A DNA stretch of 64,000 nt from Candidatus Eiseniibacteriota bacterium (GTDB lineage Bacteria > Eisenbacteria > RBG-16-71-46 > CAIMUX01): assembly GCA_020633975.1 (NCBI GenBank), contig JACKCR010000002.1:1240001-1304000 (forward strand), in the 5' to 3' direction. Both the position numbers and the translations under genes were made by a program. The notes below the pieces were generated by a model. It ran no database searches, was not told the DNA's origin, and was given only the letters and a program-made list of their open reading frames with translations. Below, piece after piece: positions 18,920 through 29,920 of the stretch (position 1 is its first letter; the number at the start of each line of letters is the position of its first letter).

Positions 18920-19858
18920 ATGGGACGCATCGGCCTCATCGTCATCGCCATCGTGGTCGTACTCGCAGTCGGCAACACCTTCTACATCCTGCCCGAGCAG
19001 GAACAGGCGATCATCACGCAGTTCGGAGAACCGATCGGCGATCCGAAGACCACGCCGGGCCTGAAGCTCAAAGTCCCCCTGTTCCACACCGTCCACCGGT
19101 TCGAGAAGCGGTTCCTGGAGTGGGACGGGTCTCCGAACCAGCTTCCGACCAAGGACAAGCGGTTCATTTGGGTCGACACCTACGCTCGCTGGCGGATCAC
19201 CGATCCCCTCAAGTTCTTCCAGCGGCTGCGCGACGAACGAGGGGCACGCACGCGACTCGACGACATCCTCGACGGAGAGACGCGGAACGCGATCGCCAAC
19301 TCGAATCTCGTCGAGGTGATCCGGTCGACGAACCGCGAGCCGCTCCGGGGCGAACTCCTGGTCGAGGACGAGATCGTCCTGGAGAAGATCTCGCAGGGCC
19401 GCGAGGACGTACGTAAGATCGTTCTCCAGAATGCCCAGATGCGGACGGCGGATCTCGGGATCGAGATCCTCGATGTCCAGTTCAAGCGGATCAACTACGT
19501 GGACGAAGTTCGCCAGACCGTCTACGCGCGAATGATCTCCGAACGGAAGCGGATTGCGGAGCGGTTCCGCTCGGAAGGTCAAGGAGAAGCGTCGCGCATC
19601 GCGGGAGAGCGGGAGCGGGAACTCAAGCGAATCCAATCGGAGGCGACGCGAGAGGAGCGAGAGATCCGAGGCGACGCGGACGCGGCCGTTACTGCGATCT
19701 ACGCGGCGGCGTACGACCGGAACGCGGACACGAGATCGTTCTACGAGTTCATCAAGTCGATGGAGACTCTGGAGGCCGCGGTGGATGCGGAGACACAGCT
19801 CCTGTTCACCACCGACGGTGAGTTCTGGAAGTACCTCGAATCTTCGACCGGAAGATAG
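18920..19858 (+). CDS. hflC: HflC, SPFH-domain partner of HflK
   Basis: 312 residues; ATG 18920 only 2 bp after the hflK stop, so translation is likely coupled. A single N-terminal membrane segment (3-23) precedes the SPFH domain (LPEQEQAIITQFGEPI, KDKRFIWVDTYARWRI). The long helix with SERKRIAERFRSEGQGEASRI matches HflC. Together with HflK it forms the FtsH-regulating complex. A terminator follows at 19868. Confidence 0.95.
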   Translation: MGRIGLIVIAIVVVLAVGNTFYILPEQEQAIITQFGEPIGDPKTTPGLKLKVPLFHTVHRFEKRFLEWDGSPNQLPTKDKRFIWVDTYARWRITDPLKFFQRLRDERGARTRLDDILDGETRNAIANSNLVEVIRSTNREPLRGELLVEDEIVLEKISQGREDVRKIVLQNAQMRTADLGIEILDVQFKRINYVDEVRQTVYARMISERKRIAERFRSEGQGEASRIAGERERELKRIQSEATREEREIRGDADAAVTAIYAAAYDRNADTRSFYEFIKSMETLEAAVDAETQLLFTTDGEFWKYLESSTGR

Positions 19859-19867
19859 TTTGGCTCG

Positions 19868-19897
19868 AATCGGGGCTCCCTCGAGCCCCGATTTCCT
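19868..19897 (+). terminator. Bidirectional terminator between hflC and the S9 peptidase gene
   Basis: Ten-bp perfect stem AATCGGGGCT / AGCCCCGATT (19868-19877, 19884-19893), 6-nt loop, followed by TTCCTAG on the plus strand. The S9 peptidase gene ends 18 bp further on in the opposite direction, so it can serve both. Confidence 0.75.
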
Positions 19898-19914
19898 AGA
19901 GGGCCGCGTAGAAT

Positions 19915-21741
19915 CTACTTCAAGTGCTCCGCGAGGAACGACTCCATAGCGTGGTAGAACTCGAACTGGTTCTCCTCGTTCATGAAGCCATGCCCTTCGT
20001 TCTCCTTCACTAGGTAGCTGACAGGAACACCGCGCGACTCCAGTGCTTGGACGATCTGATCCGACTCCTCCTTGCGCACACGAGGGTCGTTCGCTCCCTG
20101 GGCAACGAAGAGCGGGACGCGGATCTTGTCGGCGTTGAAGAAGGGAGACGTGGCCCGGAAGCGTGCCTCGTCCCGCTCGGGATGGCCGACCATTTCGTGG
20201 ACCATCTCGAGGAACGGACGCCAGTACGGCGGAAACGCGTCGATCCAGGTGAAGAGGTTCGACACACCGACGAAGCTCACTCCGCATCGGTAGAGTTCCG
20301 GGGTCTTGCAGAGACCGGAGAGGGCCGCGTATCCACCGTAGCTCCCCCCGTAGATGGCGACCCTATCTCGGTCGGCGATCCCGGAGGCGATCGCCCACTC
20401 GACTGCGTCGGTCAGATCGTCCTGCATGGCCAGGCCCCACTGGCCGAAGCTGGCGCTCCAGAACGCGCGGCCGTATCCGGTCGATCCGCGGTAGTTGACC
20501 TGGAGGACAGCGTAGCCCCGATTTGCGAGGAACTGCACCTCCGGCTGGAATCCCCAGGTGTCTCGCCACCACGGACCGCCGTGCACGAGCAGAACGAGTG
20601 GCGCGGGGCCGTTCTGGTCTTCGTGCCCGCGGGGCCGGGTGAGATACCCATGGACGGTGAGACCATCCCGACTCTGGAAGTGGATCGGCTCCATCGGGCG
20701 AAGCGCTTCCGGATCCAACCACGGCGCGCTCGAGAAGAGTTGGGTCAACCGGCCGGAGACGGTGTCGAAGACGTGGTAGACGGCGCGAGAGCGATCACTC
20801 GTAGAACCGATGACGTACTTCGTCTCATCGCGCGTCCACGAGATGAACTGGTTGACCGTCCCCGGAAGTGCGGCATCCACTGTCTCCTGCAGTCTTCGTC
20901 TCTCGTCGTCGAAGAAGTGCCAGCCGGGTCGGTCGTCCTCGAAGGCCACACCGGTGATCTTCCGCCGGACCCGCGAGACCAGAATCTGACTGACATCGAC
21001 GCGCGGGTGTTCGTAGAGCACCTCACCTTCCTCGCCGGTCCGGAGATCGAGACGACAGATGACACTCCGGTCCCGACCGACCGAAGAGGCGACGATGAGC
21101 TCTTCGGGATCGTCGAACGAGAAGTCGAGGGGCGACGCCGACTCCCGGAAGTCGTAGCGTGCGACCTCGCGGAACTCGTTCTCTTCCGTCTGCCGGTAGA
21201 GGAGGGCTGAGTTGACCCCATCGGTCGTCACGGCAACGCGCAGGTTGCCATCGTGGTCGGTGACCCAGGACTGCACATTGCCCGGGTTCGCTGCGACCAT
21301 CGTCATCTCCCCGGTCGTGACGTCGAGTCGATAGACGTCGAAGTGCTCGGGGTCTCGATCGTTCATCTGGAAGAGGATCTCGTTGGGGCTCGCTTCCAAC
21401 TCGTCGACGATCTGACACTGCACGTTCTCGAATGGAGTGAGGTCGAGCGTGCCTTCCCCGTCGGCGCCGACGGAGTAGAGACGGTAGTTCTCGTCACCGC
21501 CCTGGTCCTGCGCGAAGAGTACCCGGTCTTCGTTCGCCCAAAGGAAGCCCGCGATGTCTCGCTCCGTCGCATGGGTGACGCGCGTGACGGATCCGCTGGC
21601 CAAGTCTTGGACGTGGACGTTGAGCCGCCGCTCGTACGGGGCGAGGAAAGCCACGCGGGTTCCCTGCGGGGAGATCGCGACCCGAGTGCGCTCTGCTTTG
21701 CGAAAGAAATCTTCCAGGGGGATGTGGGGAGAATCGGACAC
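19915..21741 (-). CDS. S9 family prolyl oligopeptidase-like serine peptidase
   Basis: 608 residues from GTG 21741 (GAGGAG is about 13 nt upstream, slightly far). The N-terminal half is a WD-like propeller with dipeptide strands (GTRVAFLAPYERR, ANEDRVLFAQD). The C-terminal alpha/beta-hydrolase carries the triad: Ser in YGGSYGGYAAL, Asp in GANDPRVRKEES, and His in ENEGHGFMNEENQ. Similar to S9C acylaminoacyl-peptidases, which remove residues from short or N-acylated peptides. There is no signal peptide, so it is cytosolic. It is convergent with hflC. Confidence 0.9.
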   Translation of the reverse strand: MSDSPHIPLEDFFRKAERTRVAISPQGTRVAFLAPYERRLNVHVQDLASGSVTRVTHATERDIAGFLWANEDRVLFAQDQGGDENYRLYSVGADGEGTLDLTPFENVQCQIVDELEASPNEILFQMNDRDPEHFDVYRLDVTTGEMTMVAANPGNVQSWVTDHDGNLRVAVTTDGVNSALLYRQTEENEFREVARYDFRESASPLDFSFDDPEELIVASSVGRDRSVICRLDLRTGEEGEVLYEHPRVDVSQILVSRVRRKITGVAFEDDRPGWHFFDDERRRLQETVDAALPGTVNQFISWTRDETKYVIGSTSDRSRAVYHVFDTVSGRLTQLFSSAPWLDPEALRPMEPIHFQSRDGLTVHGYLTRPRGHEDQNGPAPLVLLVHGGPWWRDTWGFQPEVQFLANRGYAVLQVNYRGSTGYGRAFWSASFGQWGLAMQDDLTDAVEWAIASGIADRDRVAIYGGSYGGYAALSGLCKTPELYRCGVSFVGVSNLFTWIDAFPPYWRPFLEMVHEMVGHPERDEARFRATSPFFNADKIRVPLFVAQGANDPRVRKEESDQIVQALESRGVPVSYLVKENEGHGFMNEENQFEFYHAMESFLAEHLK

Positions 21742-21889
21742 GGCTGCTTGCGTACTCCTCGAAAGTCCTGTCCGCCAGCTGCCGCGGCGTCGGACGTCCC
21801 GTGCGAGATCATCTCTCGCTTCCGGCCCGACCGGAGGAGCGGCGGTTGGCGTGGCTGCTGGGCTGACTGATTCGCTATTCGCTCGAGAC

Positions 21890-21930
21890 GCAAAACCGTG
21901 ACGTGAACCTCATCGGGTCACGCCACGGTT
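21890..21930 (-). terminator. Rho-independent terminator of ahcY
   Basis: On the minus strand AACCGTGGCGTGA (21918-21930) pairs with TCACGTCACGGTT (21894-21906), 12 of 13 pairs, followed by TTTTG (21891-21895 overlap). It lies 87 bp past the ahcY stop. Confidence 0.7.
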
Positions 21931-22016
21931 CTTCGTCCATTCATGCTCGTCGAGCAGATCGCTCCCCCGCCGCACCAAACGACGTCTCGAGAGGCCGTAT
22001 CTGTCCGACCCATGGA

Positions 22017-23465
22017 TCAGTACCGGTAGTGATCCGGCTTGAACGGGCCGTCCTTGGAGACGCCGATGTAGGAGGCCTGCTCGTCCGAGAGAACGGTCAG
22101 CTTCACGCCGAGCTTGTCGAGGTGGAGCTTGGCTACCTTCTCGTCCAGCTTCTTCGGAAGCGTGTAGACCTGATTCTGGTAGGCCTCCCGGTTCTTCGCG
22201 AGCTCGATCTGGGCCAGAACCTGGTTCGTGAAGCTGTTGCTCATCACGAACGAGGGGTGGCCGGTCGCACACCCGAGGTTGAGAAGACGTCCTTCGGCGA
22301 GAACCAGGACGCTGTGACCGTCGGGGAAGGTCCACATGTCGTACTGAGGCTTGATCTTCGTCCGGACGACGCCCTTGGTCTTCGCGAGACCGGCCATGTC
22401 GATCTCGTTGTCGAAGTGCCCGATGTTCCCAACGATCGCCTTGTCCTTCATCTTGGCCATATGAGCAGCGGTGATGACGTTGTAGTTCCCCGTCGCGGTG
22501 ATGAAGACATCTGCGTACGGCAGCACGTCGTCCATCGTCAGCACCTGGTAGCCTTCCATCGCGGCTTGGAGCGCGCAGATCGGGTCGATCTCGGTGATCA
22601 CGACGCGCGCCCCCTGTCCCTTGAGCGACTGGGCGCATCCCTTCCCCACGTCTCCATAACCGGCGACGACGCAGACCTTGCCCGAGAGCATGACGTCGCT
22701 CGCACGCATGATCCCGTCGACGAGAGAGTGACGGCAGCCGTAGAGGTTGTCGAACTTGCTCTTCGTCACGGAGTCGTTGACGTTGATGGCCGGGAACGGG
22801 AGCTTGCCTTCCCGTGCGAGTTCGTAGAGACGATGAACACCGGTCGTCGTCTCTTCCGTAACCCCGCGGAGCACCTTCACGGAGTTCGAGAACCGGTTCG
22901 TGCCCTTGGGCAGCTTGCGCAGGATGTCGAGCAAGGCGGCATAGTCCTCGGACATGTCGTCGGTGCTGGCCGGAACGGAACCGGCAGCTTCGAAGTCCGC
23001 GCCCTTCATCACCATCATCGTGGCGTCGCCACCGTCATCCACGATCTGGTCAGGACCGCGCCCGTCGCCGAAGTCGAGGGCGCGCTCCGTGCACTCCCAG
23101 TACTCCGCGAGGGTCTCGCCCTTCCAGGCGAAGACCGGGACGCCCTTGGGATCCGCGGTCGTGCCGTTCGGTCCGACGACGACGGCCGCGGCCGCGTGAT
23201 CCTGCGTCGAGAAGATGTTGCAGGAGGCCCAACGTACGTCGGCCCCGAGCGCCACCAAGGTCTCGATCAAGACGGCGGTTTGAACGGTCATGTGAAGGGA
23301 CCCGGTGATCTTGAGCCCGGCGAATGGCTGCTGCGGCGCGAACTCCGCACGCACCGACATGAGGCCCGGCATCTCCTGTTCGGCGAGTTCGATCTCGCGC
23401 CGGCCCCACTCGGCAAGGGACAGGTCGGCTACCTTGTACTCGAACGGCTTGGTCGCAGTCACCAT
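22017..23465 (-). CDS. ahcY: S-adenosylhomocysteine hydrolase
   Basis: 482 residues from ATG 23465, with GAGGAGAAG about 12 nt upstream. Reversibly splits S-adenosylhomocysteine to adenosine and homocysteine, clearing the product inhibitor of methyltransferases. Seen: the N-terminal substrate region ([34 protein letters not shown]), NAD-binding [15 protein letters not shown], the signature [25 protein letters not shown] (residues about 230-255), and the C-terminal [18 protein letters not shown], whose Lys-x5-Tyr completes the neighbouring NAD site. It is full length and includes the insertion that makes bacterial enzymes longer than some others. No SAH riboswitch was found upstream. Confidence 0.97.
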   Translation of the reverse strand: MVTATKPFEYKVADLSLAEWGRREIELAEQEMPGLMSVRAEFAPQQPFAGLKITGSLHMTVQTAVLIETLVALGADVRWASCNIFSTQDHAAAAVVVGPNGTTADPKGVPVFAWKGETLAEYWECTERALDFGDGRGPDQIVDDGGDATMMVMKGADFEAAGSVPASTDDMSEDYAALLDILRKLPKGTNRFSNSVKVLRGVTEETTTGVHRLYELAREGKLPFPAINVNDSVTKSKFDNLYGCRHSLVDGIMRASDVMLSGKVCVVAGYGDVGKGCAQSLKGQGARVVITEIDPICALQAAMEGYQVLTMDDVLPYADVFITATGNYNVITAAHMAKMKDKAIVGNIGHFDNEIDMAGLAKTKGVVRTKIKPQYDMWTFPDGHSVLVLAEGRLLNLGCATGHPSFVMSNSFTNQVLAQIELAKNREAYQNQVYTLPKKLDEKVAKLHLDKLGVKLTVLSDEQASYIGVSKDGPFKPDHYRY

Positions 23466-23652
23466 GTGTAGAGTCTTCTCCTCGTTACAGGCTGAATCCC
23501 GTAGCGCGACTCCGGATCGCGCCGCTCTCGTCATAGTTTCGCCAGCGGATTCGCAATGGATGCTTCAGGGCCACGAATGGCTGCGGATTCTCATTCTGCC
23601 ACAGGGGCAGGCCTCGCGAAACGGCCCTCTCCCCTTCATCGGCACCTCGGGG

Positions 23653-24123
23653 CTAGGGCCCTCGCTTCGATGCCCAGATTCTGTGGAGGTCACGCCAATC
23701 GGCCCCTCGGGCTCCGATCTGGCTCTCTCCCTGGCCCCGAGTAGGAAGGCAGGTGAAGAGCAGCACACGGATGTGGGCCCAGGCCACCACGACGCCGGAG
23801 AACCGTAGCCAGAGCGCTTGCGAGGGATCGAGCGCGAGACTCCCTCCAAGCCAGGCTCCCAGTGTCGTTGCCATGGGTCCACCAATCGCAACGATCGTCC
23901 GTCCCCATCTGCCCAGGGCGCCCGGATCGTAGGAGGTCCGGGCCGTACGGGCGGTTGGGGTCGCGCGGAGCGAGAACCGCCCCCACGCGAAGCCTCGCGG
24001 ACTCTCTCCCAACTCGATTCCGACCGGGCCTCGGGTAAGGAGGGCCGCCGGGATCCAGTGTCCGAGCTCATGCCAGAGGAGGACGATCGGTTGGAGGATC
24101 TGGAGACCGACCCATCCGATCAC
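23653..24123 (-). CDS. Small membrane protein with HELGH motif, M50-like
   Basis: 156 residues from GTG 24123. A hydrophobic N-terminal segment carries LLWHELGHWIPAALL, an HExxH zinc motif embedded in a membrane helix as in site-2 (M50) proteases. A later hydrophobic stretch (GRTIVAIGGPMATTLGAWLGG) has the GGP often seen in the second half of M50 cores. The usual NPDG/LDG third-ligand motif is not evident. It could be a truncated or inactive member, or a DUF3267-like protein. It begins 38 bp after glnS and is probably co-transcribed. The ribosome site (GGAGGT) is only 3 nt from the start, and the upstream frame is hydrophobic, so the start is uncertain. Confidence 0.55.
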   Translation of the reverse strand: MIGWVGLQILQPIVLLWHELGHWIPAALLTRGPVGIELGESPRGFAWGRFSLRATPTARTARTSYDPGALGRWGRTIVAIGGPMATTLGAWLGGSLALDPSQALWLRFSGVVVAWAHIRVLLFTCLPTRGQGESQIGARGADWRDLHRIWASKRGP

Positions 24124-24161
24124 CGCACCTCCGAGAGCCCAGAGGAAGACGTCTTGGAGCG

Positions 24162-25886
<1,725 letters not shown>

Positions 25887-25955
25887 CGGCGGATCTCCTG
25901 AAGCTTGCGAAAAAGGGACGACCGCCGAGCGTCTGGCAGCCGTCCCCTCCGAAAC

Positions 25956-26031
25956 TGGTATCCCCAACGGGATTCGAACCCGTGTCGCCACCTTGAAAGG
26001 GTGGTGTCCTAACCGACTAGACGATGGGGAC
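25956..26031 (-). tRNA. tRNA-Glu, anticodon UUC
   Basis: 76 nt including an encoded 3' CCA (25956-25958). The acceptor is GTCCCCA paired with TGGGGAT (a G-U first pair), discriminator A. The anticodon stem is CCACC/GGTGG around loop CTTTCAA, giving anticodon TTC for GAA/GAG. The T arm is ACGGG-TTCGAAT-CCCGT. It closely resembles known bacterial tRNA-Glu. It is the only tRNA found in the window. Confidence 0.97.
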
Positions 26032-26141
26032 AACTCCGGGAAACCTATCCCCTGGTCCGCAGTCTCGTCAAGCATGCCTGATACGGACGCGTTCCGTGCT
26101 GGATCAAGGAAGCACGTCTGCGGGATGGGGGAATGCCGCGC

Positions 26142-26537
26142 TCAGGCGGCGTCCCGAGCGTCCTCGAGTGCGCCGTGGATCTCTTCCAGGAGCCGCTCCC
26201 CTGACACCGGCTTCGGCAGGAAGCGGATTGGACCGCCGGCATCGAACATCTTCATCACCTTCTTGGGGGACACCGCGTTCCCGCTCACGAAGACCACAGG
26301 CAGCTTCTTGAAGGCCGGACTCGAGCGGAGATGCGCCACGAATTCGTGCCCATTCTGGCCCGGCATGACCTCGTCGGTGATCAAGAGCTCCACACTCCGA
26401 TTCTCGAGAATCCAGAGGGCAACGGCGGGGTCATGCGCGTGGTACACGACGTACCCCTCGCCAGTGAGAACGTGCTCGATGATCTTCCGGTCCACCTCGC
26501 TGTCGTCGATGACCAGGATCGCTGGATTCGAGCCCAT
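26142..26537 (-). CDS. Single-domain response regulator receiver (CheY-like)
   Basis: 131 residues from ATG 26537 with GGGAG upstream. A complete receiver fold: the acidic pair in ILVIDDSEVD (9-15), phosphoacceptor Asp in LLITDEVMPG (about 55), Thr/Ser position in VVFVSGN, and Lys in RFLPKPV. There is no output domain, so it acts by protein contact like CheY or as part of a phosphorelay. No kinase is adjacent; the nearest is the kinase at 31970-33061. Confidence 0.9.
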   Translation of the reverse strand: MGSNPAILVIDDSEVDRKIIEHVLTGEGYVVYHAHDPAVALWILENRSVELLITDEVMPGQNGHEFVAHLRSSPAFKKLPVVFVSGNAVSPKKVMKMFDAGGPIRFLPKPVSGERLLEEIHGALEDARDAA

Positions 26538-26839
26538 GTGATCATTCTCCCGTCCGGCTGATTCGTTCCGCTCACAGTGCTCTCGTATCGAGTTGAGTAT
26601 CGACCCCCACGGGGTGGATGTTGACCCTCATTGGCGTTCCCAAGGAGACATACGGGCGCCCCTGGCCCCCCCCGCCGCATCGAATTCGACTCCCGTCACG
26701 TTCGAACCGAGAGGAAACGAAGCGTGAGAGCGGGCGCGAGCCAGCCCAGGTAACACACACGCTAACAATGCTTTGTAAAGACTCCGAATGCCGTCCCCGG
26801 GCGAAGGCGGGTTTCATGCAAGCGCTTGCCGGGATGCGG
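26538..26839. other. Intergenic region downstream of rarA
   Basis: 302 bp without a gene. It contains the 12-bp palindrome GCAAGCGCTTGC (26818-26829), close to a LacI-family operator but without a matching regulator nearby, and a direct repeat TATCGA-N6-TATCGA near 26586-26605. The promoter of the receiver gene should be here, but the -35/-10 is not clear. Confidence 0.4.
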
Positions 26840-28225
26840 CTACTCCTCGGGAGCCTCGCTCCGATCGGAGGGGGCCTGCGCCTCGGCACGCAGCCGGAAG
26901 AAGTCGCCGGTCCGCCGCTTGTGGTCCTCCACCATCCGAGCCTCTCGCCCTTGGTCCGAGGGGCGATAGAGCGACTGCTCGCTGTGACGCTCCGGCAGGT
27001 AGGACGCTTCGATGAACCGACCCGGCGCCGTCTGCGCGGACTGGTATCCCTTTCCATAGCCCAGTTCGGTCATGAGACGAGTGGGAGCGTTCCGGAGGTG
27101 GAGCGGCACCGGCTGGGCACCATGGTGTTCGATCAGCTCGGCGGCGGCACCATAGGCCCGGTACACCGAATCACTCTTCGGACAGAGTGCGAGGTAGACC
27201 GCACACTGGGCGAGCGCGAGCTTCCCCTCGGGTACACCTAGGAGCTCGAACGCGTCCCGTGCCGACAGCGCGATCTGGAGCGCTCCCGGTTCGGCTAGAC
27301 CGATGTCCTCCGTGGCCATCCGGATGAGCCGACGTGCGACGTAGCGGGGATCCTCGCCGGCATCGAGCATCTGGGCCAACCAGTAGACCGCGGCGTGCGG
27401 ATCACTCCCACGGACCGACTTGTGCAGGGCCGAGATCCAGTTGAAGTGGTCCTCGGAACCGAGGTTGCGAGCGGTCCCCGTTTGGAGACAGCGCTCGAGC
27501 CCGTCCAGGTCGAGTTCAGCGCCGCGCGGAACGATCTGGGCCAGCGTCTCTACCGAAACGAGCAGTCGGCGCGCGTCTCCTTCTGCCATCCGAACGAGGG
27601 CAGCGAGCGCTTCGGGCCGAAACGAGAGCGGATTCCCCAGCGCGTTCAACGCCTTCTCGACGAGAGCGGCGAGAGCGTCCTCGTCGAGCTCCCTCAGCAC
27701 GTACACGCGACACCGGGAAAGCAGAGCCGGATTGACCTGGAACGACGGATTCTCGGTCGTTGCGCCGATCAGGACGATCGTTCCCGCCTCTACGTGCGGA
27801 AGGAAGGCGTCCTGCTGGGCCTTGTTGAACCGGTGGATCTCGTCGACGAAGAGAAGAGTGCGGCGCCGTTGCGTCCGTAGCCGCTCCTTGGCCCGCGCGA
27901 CCACTTCCCGCACTTCCTTCACTCCGGAGAGCACGGCGGAGAACATCTCCCAGGTGTAACCCGGGTGCGTACCGAGCAAGCGGGCAAGCGTCGTCTTACC
28001 GGTACCGGGAGGTCCCCAGAGCACGATCGACGGGATCCGTTCCGCCGTGAGGAACGCACGGAGCGCGCCATCGGGTCCCGTGAGGTGGGGCTGACCGACG
28101 ACGTCATCTAGGCTTCTCGGGCGGAGGCGGTCCGCGAGCGGGGCGGAGTCGATCGGGTCGGGATCACTCGCCTCGACCTCGGGAACGAGTCCACCCAGAG
28201 GCAGCTGTCGATCCGCGTCTTCCAT
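26840..28225 (-). CDS. rarA: RarA/MgsA/WRNIP1-family recombination factor ATPase
   Basis: 461 residues. AAA+ ATPase that acts at stalled replication forks with SSB and RecA. Walker A GPPGTGKTT is at 71-79, Walker B in LLFVDEIHRFNKAQQDAFL, sensor 1 in ATTENPSF, and arginine-finger region ALLSRCRVYVL. The C-terminal MgsA tetramerisation part is present (HKSVRGSDPHAAVYWLAQML, GYGKGYQSAQTAPGRFIEASYLPE). The ATG follows the galE stop with no gap (TAG-ATG), so translation is probably coupled to galE. The pairing with galE is not functionally obvious. Confidence 0.95.
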   Translation of the reverse strand: MEDADRQLPLGGLVPEVEASDPDPIDSAPLADRLRPRSLDDVVGQPHLTGPDGALRAFLTAERIPSIVLWGPPGTGKTTLARLLGTHPGYTWEMFSAVLSGVKEVREVVARAKERLRTQRRRTLLFVDEIHRFNKAQQDAFLPHVEAGTIVLIGATTENPSFQVNPALLSRCRVYVLRELDEDALAALVEKALNALGNPLSFRPEALAALVRMAEGDARRLLVSVETLAQIVPRGAELDLDGLERCLQTGTARNLGSEDHFNWISALHKSVRGSDPHAAVYWLAQMLDAGEDPRYVARRLIRMATEDIGLAEPGALQIALSARDAFELLGVPEGKLALAQCAVYLALCPKSDSVYRAYGAAAELIEHHGAQPVPLHLRNAPTRLMTELGYGKGYQSAQTAPGRFIEASYLPERHSEQSLYRPSDQGREARMVEDHKRRTGDFFRLRAEAQAPSDRSEAPEE

Positions 28226-29206
28226 CTAGTCCCCGTACCCGTTCGGGTGGGCATCCCGCCAGCGGAGGGCGGAAGCGATGATCTCGTCGAGCGAGTCTCT
28301 CTTGGGGTTCCAACCGAGTTCCTTCCTCGCCCGCTCACTCGACGCGACGAGCCGAGGTGGATCGCCCGCACGGCGCTCCGCGGGCTCCCAGGGAACGCGA
28401 CGTCCCGAGACTCGCTGTACCGACTCGATCACTTCGAGCACCGAGAATCCCTGGCCGTTTCCGAGGTTGAAGATTCCCCACTCCGAACGCTCCTGGTACT
28501 CCAGCGCGAGAAGGTGTGCATCGGCGAGGTCTTCGATATGGATGTAGTCCCGCACGCAGGTGCCGTCCGGGGTCGGATAGTCGAGGCCGAACACGCGAAG
28601 AGGATCCCGGCGACCGAAGGCCGCGTCGAGCGCGAGGGGAATGAGGTGAGTCTCCGGCGAGTGATCTTCTCCCACAGTGGGGGTCGCGCCAGCAGCGTTG
28701 AAGTAGCGGAGCGACGTCCAGCGGATCCCGTGGATCCGACCGAACCAATGGAGAAGCCGCTCACAGATGAGCTTCGACTCCCCGTACGGATTCGTCGGCT
28801 GTGTGGGAAACGTCTCCTGAATCGGGACTTCCTCTGGGTCTCCATACGTGGCGGCCGTGGAGCTCAGCACGAACCGGCGCGCCGTGTGGGATGCCATGGT
28901 TTCGAGGAGCGTGAGCACTCCGCCGACGTTGTTGCGAAAGTACTTTCCAGGATCCGTCATCGACTCGCCAACGAGACTCTCCGCGGCGAAGTGGAAGACC
29001 GCGTCGACAGGATGGGTATCGAACACCCGCGAGACGAAGGCGGGATCGCAGACGTCTCCGACCTCGAGCGGAACCGATGCAGGCACGGCCTCTCGATGCC
29101 CACGCGACAGATTGTCGAGCACGACGACGGAGCGCCCGGAAGCGAGGAGACGCTCGACCATGGCGCTCCCGATGTACCCCGCTCCCCCAGTCACCAGAAT
29201 TGCCAT
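28226..29206 (-). CDS. galE: UDP-glucose 4-epimerase
   Basis: 326 residues; ATG 29206 with AAAGGGA 8 nt upstream. Interconverts UDP-glucose and UDP-galactose (perhaps UDP-GlcNAc and UDP-GalNAc). Rossmann GGAGYIGS is at 7-14, the catalytic Ser is in SSTAATYG and the Tyr-Lys in NPYGESK. VRDYIHIEDLADAHLLAL is the typical GalE landmark. It supplies sugar nucleotides for the surface polysaccharide genes at 34-39 kb and 50-52 kb. Confidence 0.93.
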   Translation of the reverse strand: MAILVTGGAGYIGSAMVERLLASGRSVVVLDNLSRGHREAVPASVPLEVGDVCDPAFVSRVFDTHPVDAVFHFAAESLVGESMTDPGKYFRNNVGGVLTLLETMASHTARRFVLSSTAATYGDPEEVPIQETFPTQPTNPYGESKLICERLLHWFGRIHGIRWTSLRYFNAAGATPTVGEDHSPETHLIPLALDAAFGRRDPLRVFGLDYPTPDGTCVRDYIHIEDLADAHLLALEYQERSEWGIFNLGNGQGFSVLEVIESVQRVSGRRVPWEPAERRAGDPPRLVASSERARKELGWNPKRDSLDEIIASALRWRDAHPNGYGD

Positions 29207-29475
29207 GGCTGGATCCCTTTCTCGAACGGTCGTGGTGACGGTTCAGAAAATCTAACGTCCGACATAAAGCATCTTGACGCCCTAACCGGACATCATCTAC
29301 CGTTTTCCGTAACGGTTTAGGGTTCCCTGCGTCAGCGCAGTCAGAGGCTTTCGACCCCAATCCTAACGTAGCGGGCTTTCTTTGGGGCCACCGGGGGTTC
29401 TCGAACGCTGAGCGCGGGGAACCTACTTTTTTGCGCAGCGGCTCCGACCCGATTCTCCTCGAAATCGACCAGACA
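29207..29475. other. Intergenic region upstream of galE
   Basis: Together with the terminator below this leaves 365 bp without a gene. A hairpin ACCGTT-TTCCGT-AACGGT (29299-29316) lies within the likely galE leader. No confident promoter was found. Confidence 0.4.
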
Positions 29476-29510
29476 CGCAAAGAGCCGCCTCGGGACCCCG
29501 AAGCGGCTCT
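29476..29510 (-). terminator. Rho-independent terminator of the lysine-repeat protein gene
   Basis: AGAGCCGC (29481-29488) pairs with GCGGCTCT (29503-29510), extended inward by TTCGGG/CCCGAG to about 14 bp with one G-U pair. On the minus strand it is followed by TTGCG. Located about 60 bp past the stop. Confidence 0.75.
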
Positions 29511-29571
29511 GCGAACTCGCCGAGATGTCACTGGAGCGCGGTGAGAGCGTCCCGAGACCCCTCGAAGCGAC

Positions 29572-29898
29572 TTACTTGGTAGCGGTCTTCTTCTTGGCGG
29601 TCTTCTTCTTCGCAGTCTTCTTCCGCGTAGTCTTCTTGGCCGCCTTCTTCCGCGTGGTCTTCTTGGCTGCCTTCTTCCGCGTCGCCTTCTTCTTGGCGAC
29701 CTTCTTCTTGGCTACCTTCTTCCGGGTCGCCTTCTTCTTGGCTACCTTCTTCTTGGCAACCTTCTTCTTCGCGACCTTCTTCTTGGCCACCTTCTTCTTC
29801 GCTACCTTCTTCCGCGTTGCCTTCTTCTTGGCAACCTTCTTCTTCGCGACCTTCTTCCGCGTCGCCTTCTTCGCGGTCTTCTTCTTCGCGACAGCCAC
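29572..29898 (-). CDS. Histone H1-like lysine-repeat nucleoid protein
   Basis: 108 residues. Start GTG 29898 is favoured by AAGGGGG seven nt upstream; an in-frame ATG further up lacks a site. After AVAKKKTAKKATRKK the whole protein is short repeats of AKKKV, AKKKA and TRKK, ending KKTAKKKTATK, with nearly no other residues. Such Lys/Ala repeats match bacterial H1 (HctA/Hc1-like or AlgP/AlgR3-like) DNA-binding proteins, which coat and condense DNA. The 15-nt-scale internal DNA repeats make length variation by slippage likely. It lies 23 bp downstream of the sigma54-driven receiver gene on the same strand and may be read from that promoter. Confidence 0.85.
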   Translation of the reverse strand: MAVAKKKTAKKATRKKVAKKKVAKKKATRKKVAKKKVAKKKVAKKKVAKKKVAKKKATRKKVAKKKVAKKKATRKKAAKKTTRKKAAKKTTRKKTAKKKTAKKKTATK

Positions 29899-29920
29899 TC
29901 TACTACCCCCTTCTCGCACG

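Noticed and set aside
21903-23471. 522-codon plus-strand frame opposite ahcY
   Set aside because: Mirror image of ahcY codon bias; no motif and ahcY is unambiguous.
23466-23652. SAH riboswitch upstream of ahcY
   Set aside because: The minus-strand leader lacks the conserved GAGGAGCG and AGGCTCG segments; only unrelated GC-rich hairpins were found.
26817-26830. LacI-family operator-like palindrome TGCAAGCGCTTGCC
   Set aside because: Lies just past the rarA stop, single copy, no LacI-type regulator or sugar operon nearby; probably chance.
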